Of a DNA stretch of 64,000 nt, positions 12,106 to 22,949 are shown in pieces; position 1 is the first letter of the stretch; each line of letters begins with the position of its first letter. Origin of the DNA: Margaritifera margaritifera (lineage: Eukaryota; Mollusca; Bivalvia; Unionida; Margaritiferidae); NCBI GenBank assembly GCA_029931535.1, contig JAQPZY010001495.1:2330001-2394000 (forward strand). Direction: 5' to 3'. The notes under the pieces are model-generated. The model did no database searches, was not told the origin of the DNA, and saw only the letters and a program-made list of their open reading frames with translations. A program made the position numbers and the translations under genes.

Positions 12106-13460
12106 GGGAAAAATGTATTAAATGGTTCACATTAGAATGTACTTATCGAATAAAATAAATAGTTGTCTTCTCGTTGTTTTTAACACTCAGTACAGTCTGA
12201 TCTTTATGGATCTCAGTATCGAGTGCCATCCGTTTTTTTTACCACTTTTTATAAATGCTCTATTGAATATAAACATATTTATATACTGCCATCTACACTT
12301 GAATTTATTTTTTTAAAAACAGCTCATTATGTATTTTATATCAGAACTGCAAGTGTCCCATTTACCCAGTCGTATGGTATAACTGGGACACTTGATATAT
12401 TTTATTCAGAGTTTGATATAATTAGAAACCGTGCTTAGTTGATTTCTTCTCCCCACCGGTAAGAAAAAGCTTAAATAGATAAACAGAGTAAGATTAAATT
12501 AAAATACAAAATGCTGTTATAAGGGCCATATGACGGGTTCCTTGCTTATGTGTCCCGGTTACCCCAGTTTCCATTAGCTTTTTGTACGTATTGCATCAAA
12601 CAACCAGCAACTGTTCAATAGATTTTTATTAATAATTGTTCATGTTCTAACTTGGCAGCATTCACGAGGGTTATACATTGAAAGGTTTTTATTTTAATTT
12701 ATTTTACTGCGTCAACGATTTTTATCGGCTTTATAAGTTCAGGTAAAAGCGACTTATACTTTCGATCAATGTTGTATTCAGAGTTTTGAATAAATTTATA
12801 AGAAACGAATTTCTTATTGAATTGACAGCCAGATGCTAGTAAATGTTTTTATGTACGCAGTCTTTAATCTTTGTCTACAGTTAGATTGCACAGCAACGTA
12901 AAAGCAGGTTTGTGCATGAAAATGAAGATTTGATAAAGGGCAAGGAGACTAATTTGATTAAACATTGATTTTTTGGCTTCTATACATAAATCAAGCTAAA
13001 AGCTTAAAAATAAAGAGGACGATGAGATGGAAGAGACTTCAAAAACATAAAATGTGAAATTGTATGCCAGTCTGCTTGACAATCATGCTAGTACGGGATA
13101 GTTCTGGCAAACTATTACAATGTAATTAAAATATTCCATCAAAAAGAAAATCGGTAATTTCCACACAAAAAAAGAAAGAAAAAAATTAACAAGTAAGTAA
13201 ATAATTCAGTCTTAAGTTATTATATATTATATAAGTAGACAGGTAGGTAGGATAGTATAATATAGAGATAGTTGGATTTACATACTTTTGCAATAACTGT
13301 GAGTCATATAGAGAACGAAAGGAACATGTATAGTTGAGTCAGTACAGTTCCCGATGTGGTAAATATATTTGCACTTATAGCATGCGAAAGTGCCTGACCT
13401 CTTGTTACAAAAGTCAATTTACAGCGCCAAAACCGTGTGTCGTATATTCTGATGTACTAA
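12104..13460. other. Gene-free stretch before the Polinton
   Basis: AT-rich, with no recognisable gene. The outer end of the Polinton inverted repeat could reach a little further left than 13461, because sequence similarity fades gradually rather than stopping at a clear edge. Confidence 0.5.
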
Positions 13461-14050
13461 TGTTAAACACATTGCCACTCTAGTAGTACTGATATGATTC
13501 AATCTAGATCAGGCCAGAAAGAGCCTAATTTTCATTTTTTTTTCCTTCAAAATTAACCCACTACCCTATACTAAACAAAAATACTATTTAGAAAACAAAC
13601 GCCATACCACCCACGATAAATTCTGTCTTCTTTCTAGATCAGCAATAAACAGCCTTATTTTTATTGTCAAGAATCAACACCCTACCTTCCACTCCCACTA
13701 GACAAAATTAATTTTTCAAAAACAAACACCCTACCCTCTACGATACATTTTTCAAACAGTATGATTCATGGCTCAGCCACAAGATATCTTATTTTCATTT
13801 TAAAAAATAAACACCCAACCATCACGAGACAAAAATACTTAATAACAACAATGAACACAACAATGAGGTTATAACCCTCTATACATAAGTTATTAAGTCC
13901 TACCGCTTACGAGCCCAAGGCCGCAAATCTGACGTGGGCGAGATACTGCCCGTCACTCATTAATTCAGATACTCATTAGGTTTTGACACCTATGCTAAAA
14001 CAATAAATGAATGACTGCCAGTCGTTATTTTATATTTTCAAATTTATAAA
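13461..14050 (+). repeat. Left terminal inverted repeat of the Polinton
   Basis: This segment is matched in reverse complement by 26338-26820. Landmarks shared by both arms are TGATATGATTC with TAGATCAGGCC (about 13490-13520), several ACACCC(T/A)ACC-plus-GACAAAAAT units (13555-13850), GAGGTTATAAC (about 13863), and TTATTTTATATTTTCAAA (about 14024-14043). The arm itself contains three to four degenerate tandem units of roughly 60-90 bp with the pattern AAACAAACACCCTACC. Long terminal inverted repeats are a hallmark of Polintons. Confidence 0.8.
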
Positions 14051-14085
14051 ATTAAAGAGCGCATATATAAATAAATACGGTATGG

Positions 14086-14454
14086 CTAGTCTAACTGATC
14101 AACGTAGTATGTATGTATGTCTATATTACAGGTAAAATTAGAAAAAGCTCTGACGTCAGTATTTACTTCCTTGTTTTGGTTACTCCATAACGACATCATT
14201 ATTACGACTTGATAGTGAAAAACAGGATCAATTGCTATAGAGAAGTCTTCCTGAATACTGTTTTTGGTCGAGCACTTTGTAAAATGGATTACATCTCTAG
14301 TGGATTTGATAATGTATTCAGATGATGAGTGAATATGGATTGCAATATAACCTTTCACAAGATCCAACCTGGAATAAAATAGAAGATTCATTTTGTAAGA
14401 CTGCAAGCCATGTATTACATGGCGTTTTAATGTATAACATACAATCTGAGCCAC
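14086..14454 (-). CDS. Unknown 122-codon ORF between TIR and integrase
   Basis: An intact minus-strand frame of 122 codons lying immediately inside the left inverted repeat and divergent from the integrase. The sequence is mixed polar/hydrophobic with a central acidic stretch (QEDFSIAIDPVFHYQ). I see no signal peptide, membrane helix or known motif. It is one of the few unbroken frames in an otherwise riddled element, but 122 codons can arise by chance in AT-rich DNA. Function unknown. Confidence 0.35.
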   Translation of the reverse strand: MAQIVCYTLKRHVIHGLQSYKMNLLFYSRLDLVKGYIAIHIHSSSEYIIKSTRDVIHFTKCSTKNSIQEDFSIAIDPVFHYQVVIMMSLWSNQNKEVNTDVRAFSNFTCNIDIHTYYVDQLD

Positions 14455-14689
14455 TGTAATTTATTTAGGCCGAAGTCATAGACTATCATTCAAGTTTATT
14501 ATTCTTAAAACTAGATCTTCAAAAATCTTAGGCTTCATTACAATTGAGCTACTTTAAAATACAACAATAAGTTAATATAAAGGACTGAAGAACAGCATTT
14601 AAGACTTCTTTATAATTAACCTGAAAGTACAATTTCTTCCACAAATGTAAATCAATTGTGGGAACAAATTAAACGTGATAAGAAGAAGA

Positions 14690-15562
14690 TAACATACTCC
14701 GAATTGAACGTCTGGTTAAGTGAACAATCTGCATACACATTACACAAGCAAGCAAGAAAAAAGATTTCCGTACAGAAGGGTCTATGCTAATCATGTAGAT
14801 GGCCAGTTGCAGGCAGATATTGTTGATATGCAAGCGTATAAAAATTACAATAGATACAAATAAGTCTTGATATTGATAGATGTTTTTTCAAAATACACTT
14901 GGGCTAAAAAGGAAACCAAAACTGGGAGATGACACACACAACGCTTTCAGGGATATTTTTGATGAGTGAAAATCAGAGGAAATATACCGTTCGATCAAAG
15001 GAAAGCATTTTACAACAGAACAGTCAAGGAATTATTAGAGTAAGGAAATATATAATACTTTTCCTCTTACTCAGATAAAAAAGCGTCTGTTATAGAAAGT
15101 TTTAATAAACTCTAAAGACGATGTATTGAGGGATACAATAACACTTATCACAGATCAATAGATATGTTACCAATTAATGCCATTGGCCCTAAACATAGGT
15201 CTAAAGGATGGATTAACCTATTTTGGGTCTCTGACAACTGATACCTATGGAACGCCTAAATGCAAAAAGGTGAGAAAGCTGCGATCTCAAAATATAAATC
15301 TATTTTTGCAAAAGCCCATCTTCCCAATTTCACTGAAGATATATTTACACTCAGGCAAATAATTTTAGGTGACCCTACTGTGTATGAATTCGAAGAGTTA
15401 AAGGGAGAGAATATCGAGAGGATGTTTTGGAAGATGGAAGATATAAAACTGGTTGCTTCAAATATTATAGAACTATCCCAGAATAGAACCAAACGAATTA
15501 TTCTGAAGGATAGTTATTGTAACATATTGCATGACAAAATAATACAACTTAAAAGTTCTTAA
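14690..15562 (+). pseudogene. Polinton integrase (retroviral-type rve), broken
   Basis: Fragments in several + frames read in integrase order. First is a N-terminal block (YTLHKQARKK-like), then the first catalytic Asp in ADIVDMQAY (about 14815). IDVFSKYTWAKK follows, then the second Asp in FDQRKAFYN (about 14990), and the catalytic Glu in KASVIESFN (about 15085). NNTYHRSIDMLP and a C-terminal chromo/SH3-like block with ISKYKSIFAKAHLPNFTEDIFT and FEELKGENI follow. The last 100 codons (15260-15562) are still open. The enzyme would insert the element's double-stranded DNA ends into host DNA. Stops and frameshifts at about 14870, 15060 and 15230 inactivate it. A second relic of the same gene lies at 30540-31330 and shares these blocks. 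Confidence 0.85.
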
Positions 15563-16250
15563 GATGTCTGTTGATGCTCTAACAAAGTTTTAAACAATAA
15601 TAAAATTACAGTTATTTCTACCAGTAACGTTGGATATTTCAGACATGAAATTTGCAAGTAGATTATGACAAATTTGGTTAAGAACATTATAAATATTTTT
15701 GTGAAATGTAGGCTCAGTATTTTACCAGCTTATTATTTAAATGAGTTGAACAGGCATAAATAAATATGATAATTGACGATCCTAAAACTTTAAATGTTAT
15801 GTATGGAACAATAATTTGAGAGAAAAATAACAAACGTTAGATTCATATGTAAAACATTTAAGAAATATATATGGACGAGAATTTGACATGTTACAATTGT
15901 GGTGAAAATGAGACAATTGACCATACAGAACGCCGGAAAACAATTTACAAAAGGTTTTAAAATTCTGCAAATATTACTTAATGAAACAGGTATTATAATG
16001 AAGGAAATAACAAAATCAGAGAGTACAACCAGAAACTATTTTGCTGCGAATGTGGAAAACTGTAAAAAGAATCTCATTATTTAATCATATAAAAGTCAAT
16101 TTCACACTGCAAATGTAATTGAAAACTAGAGAACTATAACAAATGGTTAAACATTTGCTCGATAAAACAATACCAAAATCTGAAAGAAGAGGATTTAATT
16201 CTACTCTAATTTTTCTTCTGACGGGAAACAAACAGAATTATTATTCAAAC
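15563..16250 (+). other. Inter-gene stretch with a possible zinc-finger remnant
   Basis: Between integrase and polymerase. A short + segment at about 15878-15945 encodes LTCYNCGENETIDHTER, with a CX2C pair and a downstream His, compatible with a zinc-finger remnant. Polintons often have a zinc-finger gene near here. A 61-codon frame (15899-16084) overlaps it in another phase. Too short to call a gene. Confidence 0.35.
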
Positions 16251-19200
16251 TAAAAATTAAATGATGACAAGAAGGCTCCTAGACTTATTTAATACGCGTG
16301 TAAACAAGAATAAATTTGAAGCACGAGATCATGAAACTAATTAGGATCCATTTTATTTTTCGAGAAGTTGAATCATATTAATGAAAAATAGGAGACAAAT
16401 GTAAGATTTCGGTCCAGTAAAATCCAGCTAGATTTATCAATTAAACTCGCAGTGAGAAAAATAGCATATATCATTGTGTAGATTGGAATCACATAATATT
16501 GTCTGTGAACATAAAGAAATGGAGCGTACGGTTCAAAATATGTTTCATACACTCGGGTTTTTGTCCTATTTAAGTTAGCTAACGTTATATATATATCGAC
16601 CAATAAAAGCAGATTCAACCATAGATTTACCACAGTGGATACACTAATTGTTTTAGAAAGCCTCTTTTAATATTAAAATTAGAGACATTAGATGTTTCTC
16701 ATTCTATATATTATGTTATAATCCTAGCAAAAGATAATCCGTGCACGATAACCTTGACAAACACAAGCACTGGTTTCATAAATGTCCAATAAACATACAG
16801 AAGATAAATAAGTTTTAGAAAGAATTTCATAAATATGTTAATGTCTACAAAACAGTAGAGAAACTTATAAAGCCAATTAAAATAACCGAAGAGAAAGAGA
16901 TAATCACGTAGAAATGCTACTTATATTTAATGGGAACAAATATCATTGTTGTGGAATAAAGGATTTGTAAAAATTAATATGATCTCAAGTAAGCAAAAGG
17001 CACAATAAAAAGAAACTGTTGCAAGATGTGTCTGAGTTATTTTAATTCGAAATTATCATTACAAGAAAACAAAAGATTATGCAGTACAATAGAAAACAAA
17101 ATATACATAATGCTTAAAAAGGGTTCTGTGGTTAAATTTTACAACTACTCTCACCAACTAAAAGTACCATTTGTTTTTTATTGTGACTTTGAAAGTATTA
17201 TGGAACGAATAATCCGTTGCACACATTCAACCGAAATACATCATGGACAATAAAACAGGAAAACACAAACTATCATAATTTTGTCTCTAAATTAAATCAA
17301 TTGGCAACGATGAGGGAATCCTGAGCGAAAGGAACCCGTTTCAAGTTCTTTATAAGTCTATAGTTTCCAGAGGATCAGACTGCATTAATAAATATTAAGA
17401 GTGTTTGCAATTAATTACAAAAACTGTTTATGAAGAACTTAGACAGAGAAGCGCTTCTAAATTGATATTTGCTAGTAAAGATAAAAAAGATTACCAATCC
17501 ACGAACATATGTTATATTTGTGAAAAGGAGATTAAAGAAGAAACAAGGCGATGCTAACGAAGTTTAAACCAACAACTACAAAGTAATGGATCATGACTAC
17601 CCAACAGGTAAATACAGAGGTTCTGCACATCTGGAGTGTAATTTAAACTACAAATATCCTTAATATATACCACTTATTATTCATAATTATTCTGTAAATT
17701 ATACTCATCTGATTATCCCCTGTAAATACATTTCCGTTAGTAAGGAATATATAGTCAATAGATTTGAACAAAGGCAAAGAAGTTTTCGTAAAAAGAACAA
17801 TCCGATTTATAGATAGTTATCGACTTATGAACCAATCACTAGAACAACTTGCTAAAAATCTAAAATTCACAGAACAATAATACATGTTGGAGGAACCGAA
17901 AATTGAAATTGAATTCAAACCTCAGTGGATAAGGTATTAACGAAGAGAATTATCAATATGCAAATGATGTCATGAAACATTTCAAATTGAATTCATTTGG
18001 CGACTTACATGACTACTATTTAAAGAAAGATACTTTAATGTTATGTGATATTTCTGAAGAAATTAGAAATGCATATATGAATAATTATAAACTAGATCCA
18101 GCACATTATTTGTATGCACCTGGACTAGCCCGTGATACTATTTTGAAACTAAATAAGGTAGAATTAGAATTGCTCACAGATATTATGTTCCTAATGATTG
18201 AATCTGGAATTAGAGGAGAAATCAGGATGATACTAAATTGATATGTTAAAACAAATCACGAGAATTCTAAGAATGTATATGATACGTCAAGATCAATGTC
18301 ATTCAATATGTACATTATCTCCAACAATTTGTATGGCTGGGCATTGCGCCAAAAAATATCTGTCAAAAACTGTAAATGTGCAAACAAACAACAAATCAGT
18401 GTAATAGAAGAAGAAGAAGCTCTTATGTCTTGGAGAGACGATGAAGTTTTGGTGGAATTTTAGAAAGTAGATTTAGAATTGCCAACACATTTGCATGATT
18501 ATTTTAAAGAATATCCTTTAGCACCAGTAAAGATTAAGTCCTAATATGTTTGCTTTATCTCCATTACAGACGAAATTGGTCTGGATACAAATTTACCTAC
18601 AGTAGTTAAATTATTGTGCGAGTTAAAGATGAACGCTAAGAATGAAATGTAATCCACTTTCGTAATTTGAAGTTGTAAGTTCGGTTAGGAAATACAAATA
18701 AACAAGATACATGCAACAGTTGTATTTGATAAGATTAGGAAATATAAATAAACAAGATACATGTAACAGTTTTATTTGATCAATATTCATGGTTTAAATT
18801 GTTATATATAGAAGTGAATATATTTTTTCGACAAAAAGCAACCAATGACTTTAAAAAAGATTTCTTCAAAGTGATGAATACTTTTATCTCGGAAAGCAAA
18901 TGGAAAAGTTAGGAAAGAGAGCTAATATAAAAACATGTACTAACAAAGAGAAATAAATTAAACTTCAAATAGCATATTTCATTTGCAAGAAGAACAATCA
19001 TAGAAAAAGATATGGTATTAGTTAGTCTAAAGAACAAAAAATAAAATTAATAAAACCTATTTGTGGTGGTTTTACAGTGCCAGATTTAAGTGAGTTGCTG
19101 ATGTATAATTTCTACTACAACAATCTCAAAAACCAATATGAAACTTTTAATGACAGATACAGACCCGTGATGTGTTTATGCAGATATAGATAACTTTATA

Positions 19201-19490
19201 CCTTTAACAATACATTAGAGAAAATATTCAGTTATACGACACAAGCGAGATACCGGAAGATAATATTTATGGTGTTCCTCAGATGAGTAAGAAGGTGGCA
19301 TGAGTTTTAAAATTGATTGAATGGTGAACTTATACAAGAATTGTGTGGTCATAGAAATAAGCTACATGCTTTTATAACTGACCAAGATAAAAAGAAAGTA
19401 TGCAAGGGTATAAAAAAGCAGCAATTGGCAAAATTCTAAAATGAAATATGTAGAAAGAGTGTCTATTTAGGCAAACTACAAATCATCAGG
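16250..19490 (+). pseudogene. Polinton protein-primed DNA polymerase B, broken
   Basis: Blocks occur in the order of a type-B polymerase of the protein-primed group. A Cys zinc motif (CKMCLSYFNS, about 17022-17050) comes first, then exonuclease I (PFVFYCDFESI, about 17170-17200). A block KYISVSKEYIVN follows (about 17727), then the protein-priming/TPR2-like block (17972-18241, open 89 codons, ending LLTDIMFLMIESGIRGE). Polymerase motif A follows (MYIISNNLYGWA, about 18310-18345). Near the C-terminus are YADIDNF (about 19175, the DxD of motif C) and GHRNKLHAFITDQDKKK (about 19350-19400). In motif A the expected catalytic Asp (usually LDANNLYGWA) is Ser. A 57-bp tandem duplication interrupts it at about 18680-18790. 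The polymerase would replicate the element from terminal-protein-primed ends. It converges with the ATPase gene at 19.5-19.8 kb. Confidence 0.88.
18683..18790. repeat. Tandem duplication of about 57 bp inside the polymerase relic
   Basis: GGTTAGGAAATACAAATAAA through TTTGATAA is repeated immediately with a few mismatches (second copy from about 18740). It lies within the palm-domain portion of the dead polymerase gene, so it arose after or without selection on the protein. Confidence 0.85.
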
Positions 19491-19503
19491 AGATGAATTT
19501 AAT

Positions 19504-19607
19504 TATAGTATGGTCCCGATGGATTCTGAATCGTAGCCAGTACTAAATCTGTTAGTTTCTGAGATTTAGTACTAGGTACGATTCAGAAACCATTGGGCCA
19601 TACTATA
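19504..19607. repeat. 104-bp hairpin between two convergent genes
   Basis: The left arm 19504-19550 and the right arm 19562-19607 are reverse complements with only a few mismatches, around a loop of about 11 nt (GTTAGTTTCTG). The arms start TATAGTATGG and end CCATACTATA. It lies exactly between the 3' end of the polymerase (+) and the 3' end of the ATPase (-). It may be a MITE insertion, or a structural element of the Polinton such as a bidirectional transcription stop. The other Polinton pieces in this window do not cover this spot. Confidence 0.9.
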
Positions 19608-19775
19608 GATCTTACCATCATATGATATGCAATATTACATTAAAGAAAGTTGCATTAAGCTGCTATGATGATAAAAGATATTTAGTGAATAAGATAAATA
19701 CTTTGCCTTTGGTCTATGTTTGACTTTAGGGACAGTATTCTTTCACCTTGTAATTAAACAGAAATTCAAGCCTCA

Positions 19776-20285
19776 TTAACACTTAATTTCTTTATTTTCT
19801 TTTAATTTTTCAGCTATCTCTCCTCTTATTACCACAGGTACTACAATATTATCCTCATACACATTTTCCATGAACATTTTATCTTTGAAATAAAAGACAA
19901 CTATAAATCTAACATTTTCGCGAAGATCTTTTATATTTTTTTTCACTATTACCCATACAGATATTCCGTAATGTCTATCACTGAATGTTAACTTGGTTAT
20001 ATTGGTTTCTTTCTTTTCAGCATATTCTAAGTTTGCACAATTGTCCATCAAAAACAAGGTATTATTTTCCTATTATACTTTAATAAGGAATTTTAAATAT
20101 GTATCGATATTATCAGAAGGATCTATTGCAAATACATTGTTGTCTCTAAAGAGCGATTTTTCTATTGTAGGTGTTATTGTACATACATTTTGGGTAGATA
20201 ATAAAAATAAAATAAAAATAAAAAAATATATTCAGTTTCAATCAAATCTAGAACAAATAATGTATTTCGGCAATCTGTTACACTA
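19776..20285 (-). pseudogene. Polinton A32-like packaging ATPase (C-terminal half intact)
   Basis: The minus frame 20057-19776 is open for 93 codons. It contains a Walker-B-like strand LFLMDNCANLE, a following helix, and the sensor-like segment FSDRHYGISVWVIVKK, then VRFIVVFYFKDKMF. These are the signatures of the FtsK/HerA-type ATPases (poxvirus A32 group) of Polintons, which pump DNA into capsids. The Walker B acidic pair is changed: the second Asp is Asn. Upstream (20285-20058) the preceding block reads in a different frame with stops, and the Walker A loop was not found. The ORF ends in a normal stop just after EKLKENKEIKC. It converges with the polymerase across the 104-bp hairpin. Confidence 0.8.
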
Positions 20286-20289
20286 AATA

Positions 20290-21100
20290 TTATCATGTTT
20301 CAAGGTTCTTTTAAATACATTGCTTAATTTAAATGTTACATACAAATTGTATGTGAGTATCAAAAACTGTGTTGGTTTCTCTTACCGTCGTACAGGAGAT
20401 ATCAAACGGAAGAACTAGCAGCTCATGAACTTGTTCGATTCTCTCACTAGCTTTGCTCTCTTCGCTTTTAGTCACTTCTCACTTGCTCTTTATTTTTCTC
20501 TCTGCAACCTAGAAATTCCTCCCAAAATAATTGGTTTTAGTTTATTGTATGATGTTATTTGTGCTGGATGGTTTTATAGATGGACCTAAATCATACACAG
20601 AACATAGAACATATGTTGCCTAAAATAATGGGTTGTTCACCGTATTTGATTTGAACAAAATTAGGAAATAACTTTAATACATTCATAACCAGGCTGAAAT
20701 TCTTTTCTCTTTATTTTACTTTTCTCTCACTTGTTCAGGGTGTCATACGCCAGTTTATAGTCTTTTAAATTATAGTTTTCTTTGAAATTTGTTGAAATAT
20801 AGTCGAAGTTCAATTCTGTGATATTATCCATTTTCATTGCATTCATTATTTTATAAAGACATTGATTGGTTTGTAGTGTTCTCATTAAAGTTAACAAATT
20901 TGTTGTTAATATTTCGTACTTTTGTTGTTTCTTTCTATTTCAAAACCACATATAACACAACCTTCTTATTCAACTGCACCATTTTTATTACGTCTGGTAC
21001 ACTTCCCAAACATCATACCTGGAACCCATTCATCAACACCTACGTAGGCTTCGTCGTCATCACGTAAGTAGGCTTTGCCGTGCATTTATTAAAAATGTAA
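20290..21100. other. Spacer between ATPase and capsid genes
   Basis: The N-terminal half of the ATPase, with its P-loop, should lie here on the minus strand, but I could not see an intact GxxGxGK. Several short frames occur on the plus strand (for example 20837-21067) with no recognisable motif. The stretch is probably degraded Polinton sequence plus some insertion. Confidence 0.45.
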
Positions 21101-21106
21101 TTGTTT

Positions 21107-22400
21107 TCAAACATCATATACATTTTTCGGGTTGGTTTGAATATTTGTCTGAACATCAGACACACAATAAATGGACATATAATGCGCATGTACATTTCCT
21201 TTCCTATTTATTTGCATGTGAATTCCTTGTTGAACATTCGTTAATTTATGTCTTGTTCTATTATCATGCGTACTTCTTAAGTCCAGCCGTAAACAATGGT
21301 GATCCATATAAAAATTATTAACATTAATATGGCTAATTTCAGTGTATTTTTGTTCATCGTTAAGGAAATAGTTTGTTGGTTCTGTGAAATGTTGACTCCT
21401 TTTATACCCCTGTGAATAAAACATATATGGTAATCCTTCCACAGTAATATTTTTTTCTTTTGCTGAATTTAAATACTTTTTAGGATCGTGGTGTCTGTCT
21501 TTTTCACACAGTGTCAAGACTCCTTTTAGACTCATTCTTAGTGAATCCAGTATGGCATTTGTTAAGGTTGTATTAGCTGTTACATCAATAATTCTCTCTA
21601 TGGTGACATAATCATAAAAGAAAGTAATTCCATTGATGTACACTTCATTTACAAGAGTATCCATTGTATCAGAAGTAATTGTATCTTACTGTAGACAAAT
21701 GTTCACTGAATCAGAATCCTGGTTAACACGTTCTATCACTTCAAAAGCTTTTCTAGAGTAATTGTAAATATAACATCTTGAGAAAAAATAATAGGATACA
21801 ACGGTCAAAGATCTGCTAGTATTTGGAAATCAAGGCGTATTCTAAACTTCTGTATCAGTGGTTTGTGCATTAGCAGTTCCTGATCTGAACTTTCTATGTT
21901 TTTTTATTACTTATGTCTGGCTCTATTTTATTTGTTCCCACGTATACTGGTAACCAAACATCTTTAAACGTTAAGTATATGTTGTAATTATTCATCTTGA
22001 AAATATCATCACAATACCGTAAGAAATTATTATGTTTCTAATAAGCATCCTTCCTAAATTGTTGTCAATTGCATTCCATCTCCTCTAACCTTATGTATAT
22101 ATCGAACGAAATGAAACAACTACCAGGTACAATCAAGACATTTGAACCTAACCCAGGTATTACCACTTGAAGCATTTTTTCATGTTTTATTCTACCTGAT
22201 GTATGTGTAATACATTGATGAGTTGGATTAAGATGTTTAACACCTGGTGGTTGATTTTTTCCTTTTTGTGAGAAGTTATATATTTTCCATATGTTGCTAC
22301 TGTATCGACTTAAGTAGCTAAATTTAGCAAGAGAAGCGAACAAGTTCCAGAGATACTTATATTCCAAATAAACACTAGCTCTCAATGCAAAGACAATAAA
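21107..22400 (-). pseudogene. Probable Polinton major capsid protein (double jelly-roll), broken
   Basis: Two open pieces on the minus strand, 22385-22065 and 21664-21107, are joined by a damaged segment. The N-terminal piece has VVIPGLGSNVLIVPGSCFISFDI, resembling the first jelly-roll strands of Polinton capsid proteins. The C-terminal piece (185 codons) carries a SLRMSLKGVLTLC strand, a region about a yet-to-be-paired GLPYMFYSQG turn, and CLRLDLRSTHDNRTRHKL, similar to the late conserved block near the C-terminus of this family. The total span (about 1.3 kb, 430 codons) is short for a typical major capsid protein, so parts are deleted. It sits next to the packaging ATPase, as in other Polintons. 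The assignment rests on remembered family pattern, not a search. The alternative is another Polinton virion protein. Confidence 0.6.
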
Positions 22401-22425
22401 AGCATGCCCATAGTGTTTCCCCTTA

Positions 22426-22608
22426 TCAGAAGGCTGCTAAAAGTATTAGGTTTATGTTGTCTAAGTTTCTGTAAAACAACATTAGAATGAGTAGAAGAAT
22501 AAAGAGAAAAAGCTTCATCCACTTCTTTAAGTTCTGAGTAAGCAAACTTTGTTCTCTTATTCTTTCATTCAGGTAATCGAGCGACTTTGCTGTGTTTTTT
22601 TCTGTCAT
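22426..22608 (-). CDS. Small single-pass membrane protein
   Basis: An intact 60-codon minus frame beginning MTEKNTAKSLDYLNERI: a polar N-terminal helix of about 28 residues, then one strongly hydrophobic segment (LFLFILLLILMLFY, residues 33-46) and a short hydrophobic tail. It lies just upstream of the capsid gene on the same strand, so it could be a small virion or membrane factor of the element. No family is recognised. It is short enough that chance is possible, but the sharp polar/hydrophobic division and unbroken frame argue for a real gene. Confidence 0.5.
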   Translation of the reverse strand: MTEKNTAKSLDYLNERIREQSLLTQNLKKWMKLFLFILLLILMLFYRNLDNINLILLAAF

Positions 22609-22949
22609 TCTTCTTTGGTTTTGTCATGTCGCCTTCTGTCTTAATTTGCATCATTTGGATCAAAATAACTAAAACATAATATTACTTCCTGAAAATACCA
22701 AAGCATTAATAATAGCTCTGTCAATCATGATAGCTGCTGTTACCATTCTTACTCTAGATTTTGATACTGTGTAAATCAAACGCTTTTTCACTATTATCAT
22801 TTCTTTAAAACAAAATAAAATAAAACATTGCCCTCCTTGAAACAATATCTCAGTAATTTATTTATTATATATTTCTCAGTTAATTTATTGATATCTACTG
22901 AGTAAGCAAAATTGTTATTATTTCCCACTAATCTAAGATAAAATTTAAA

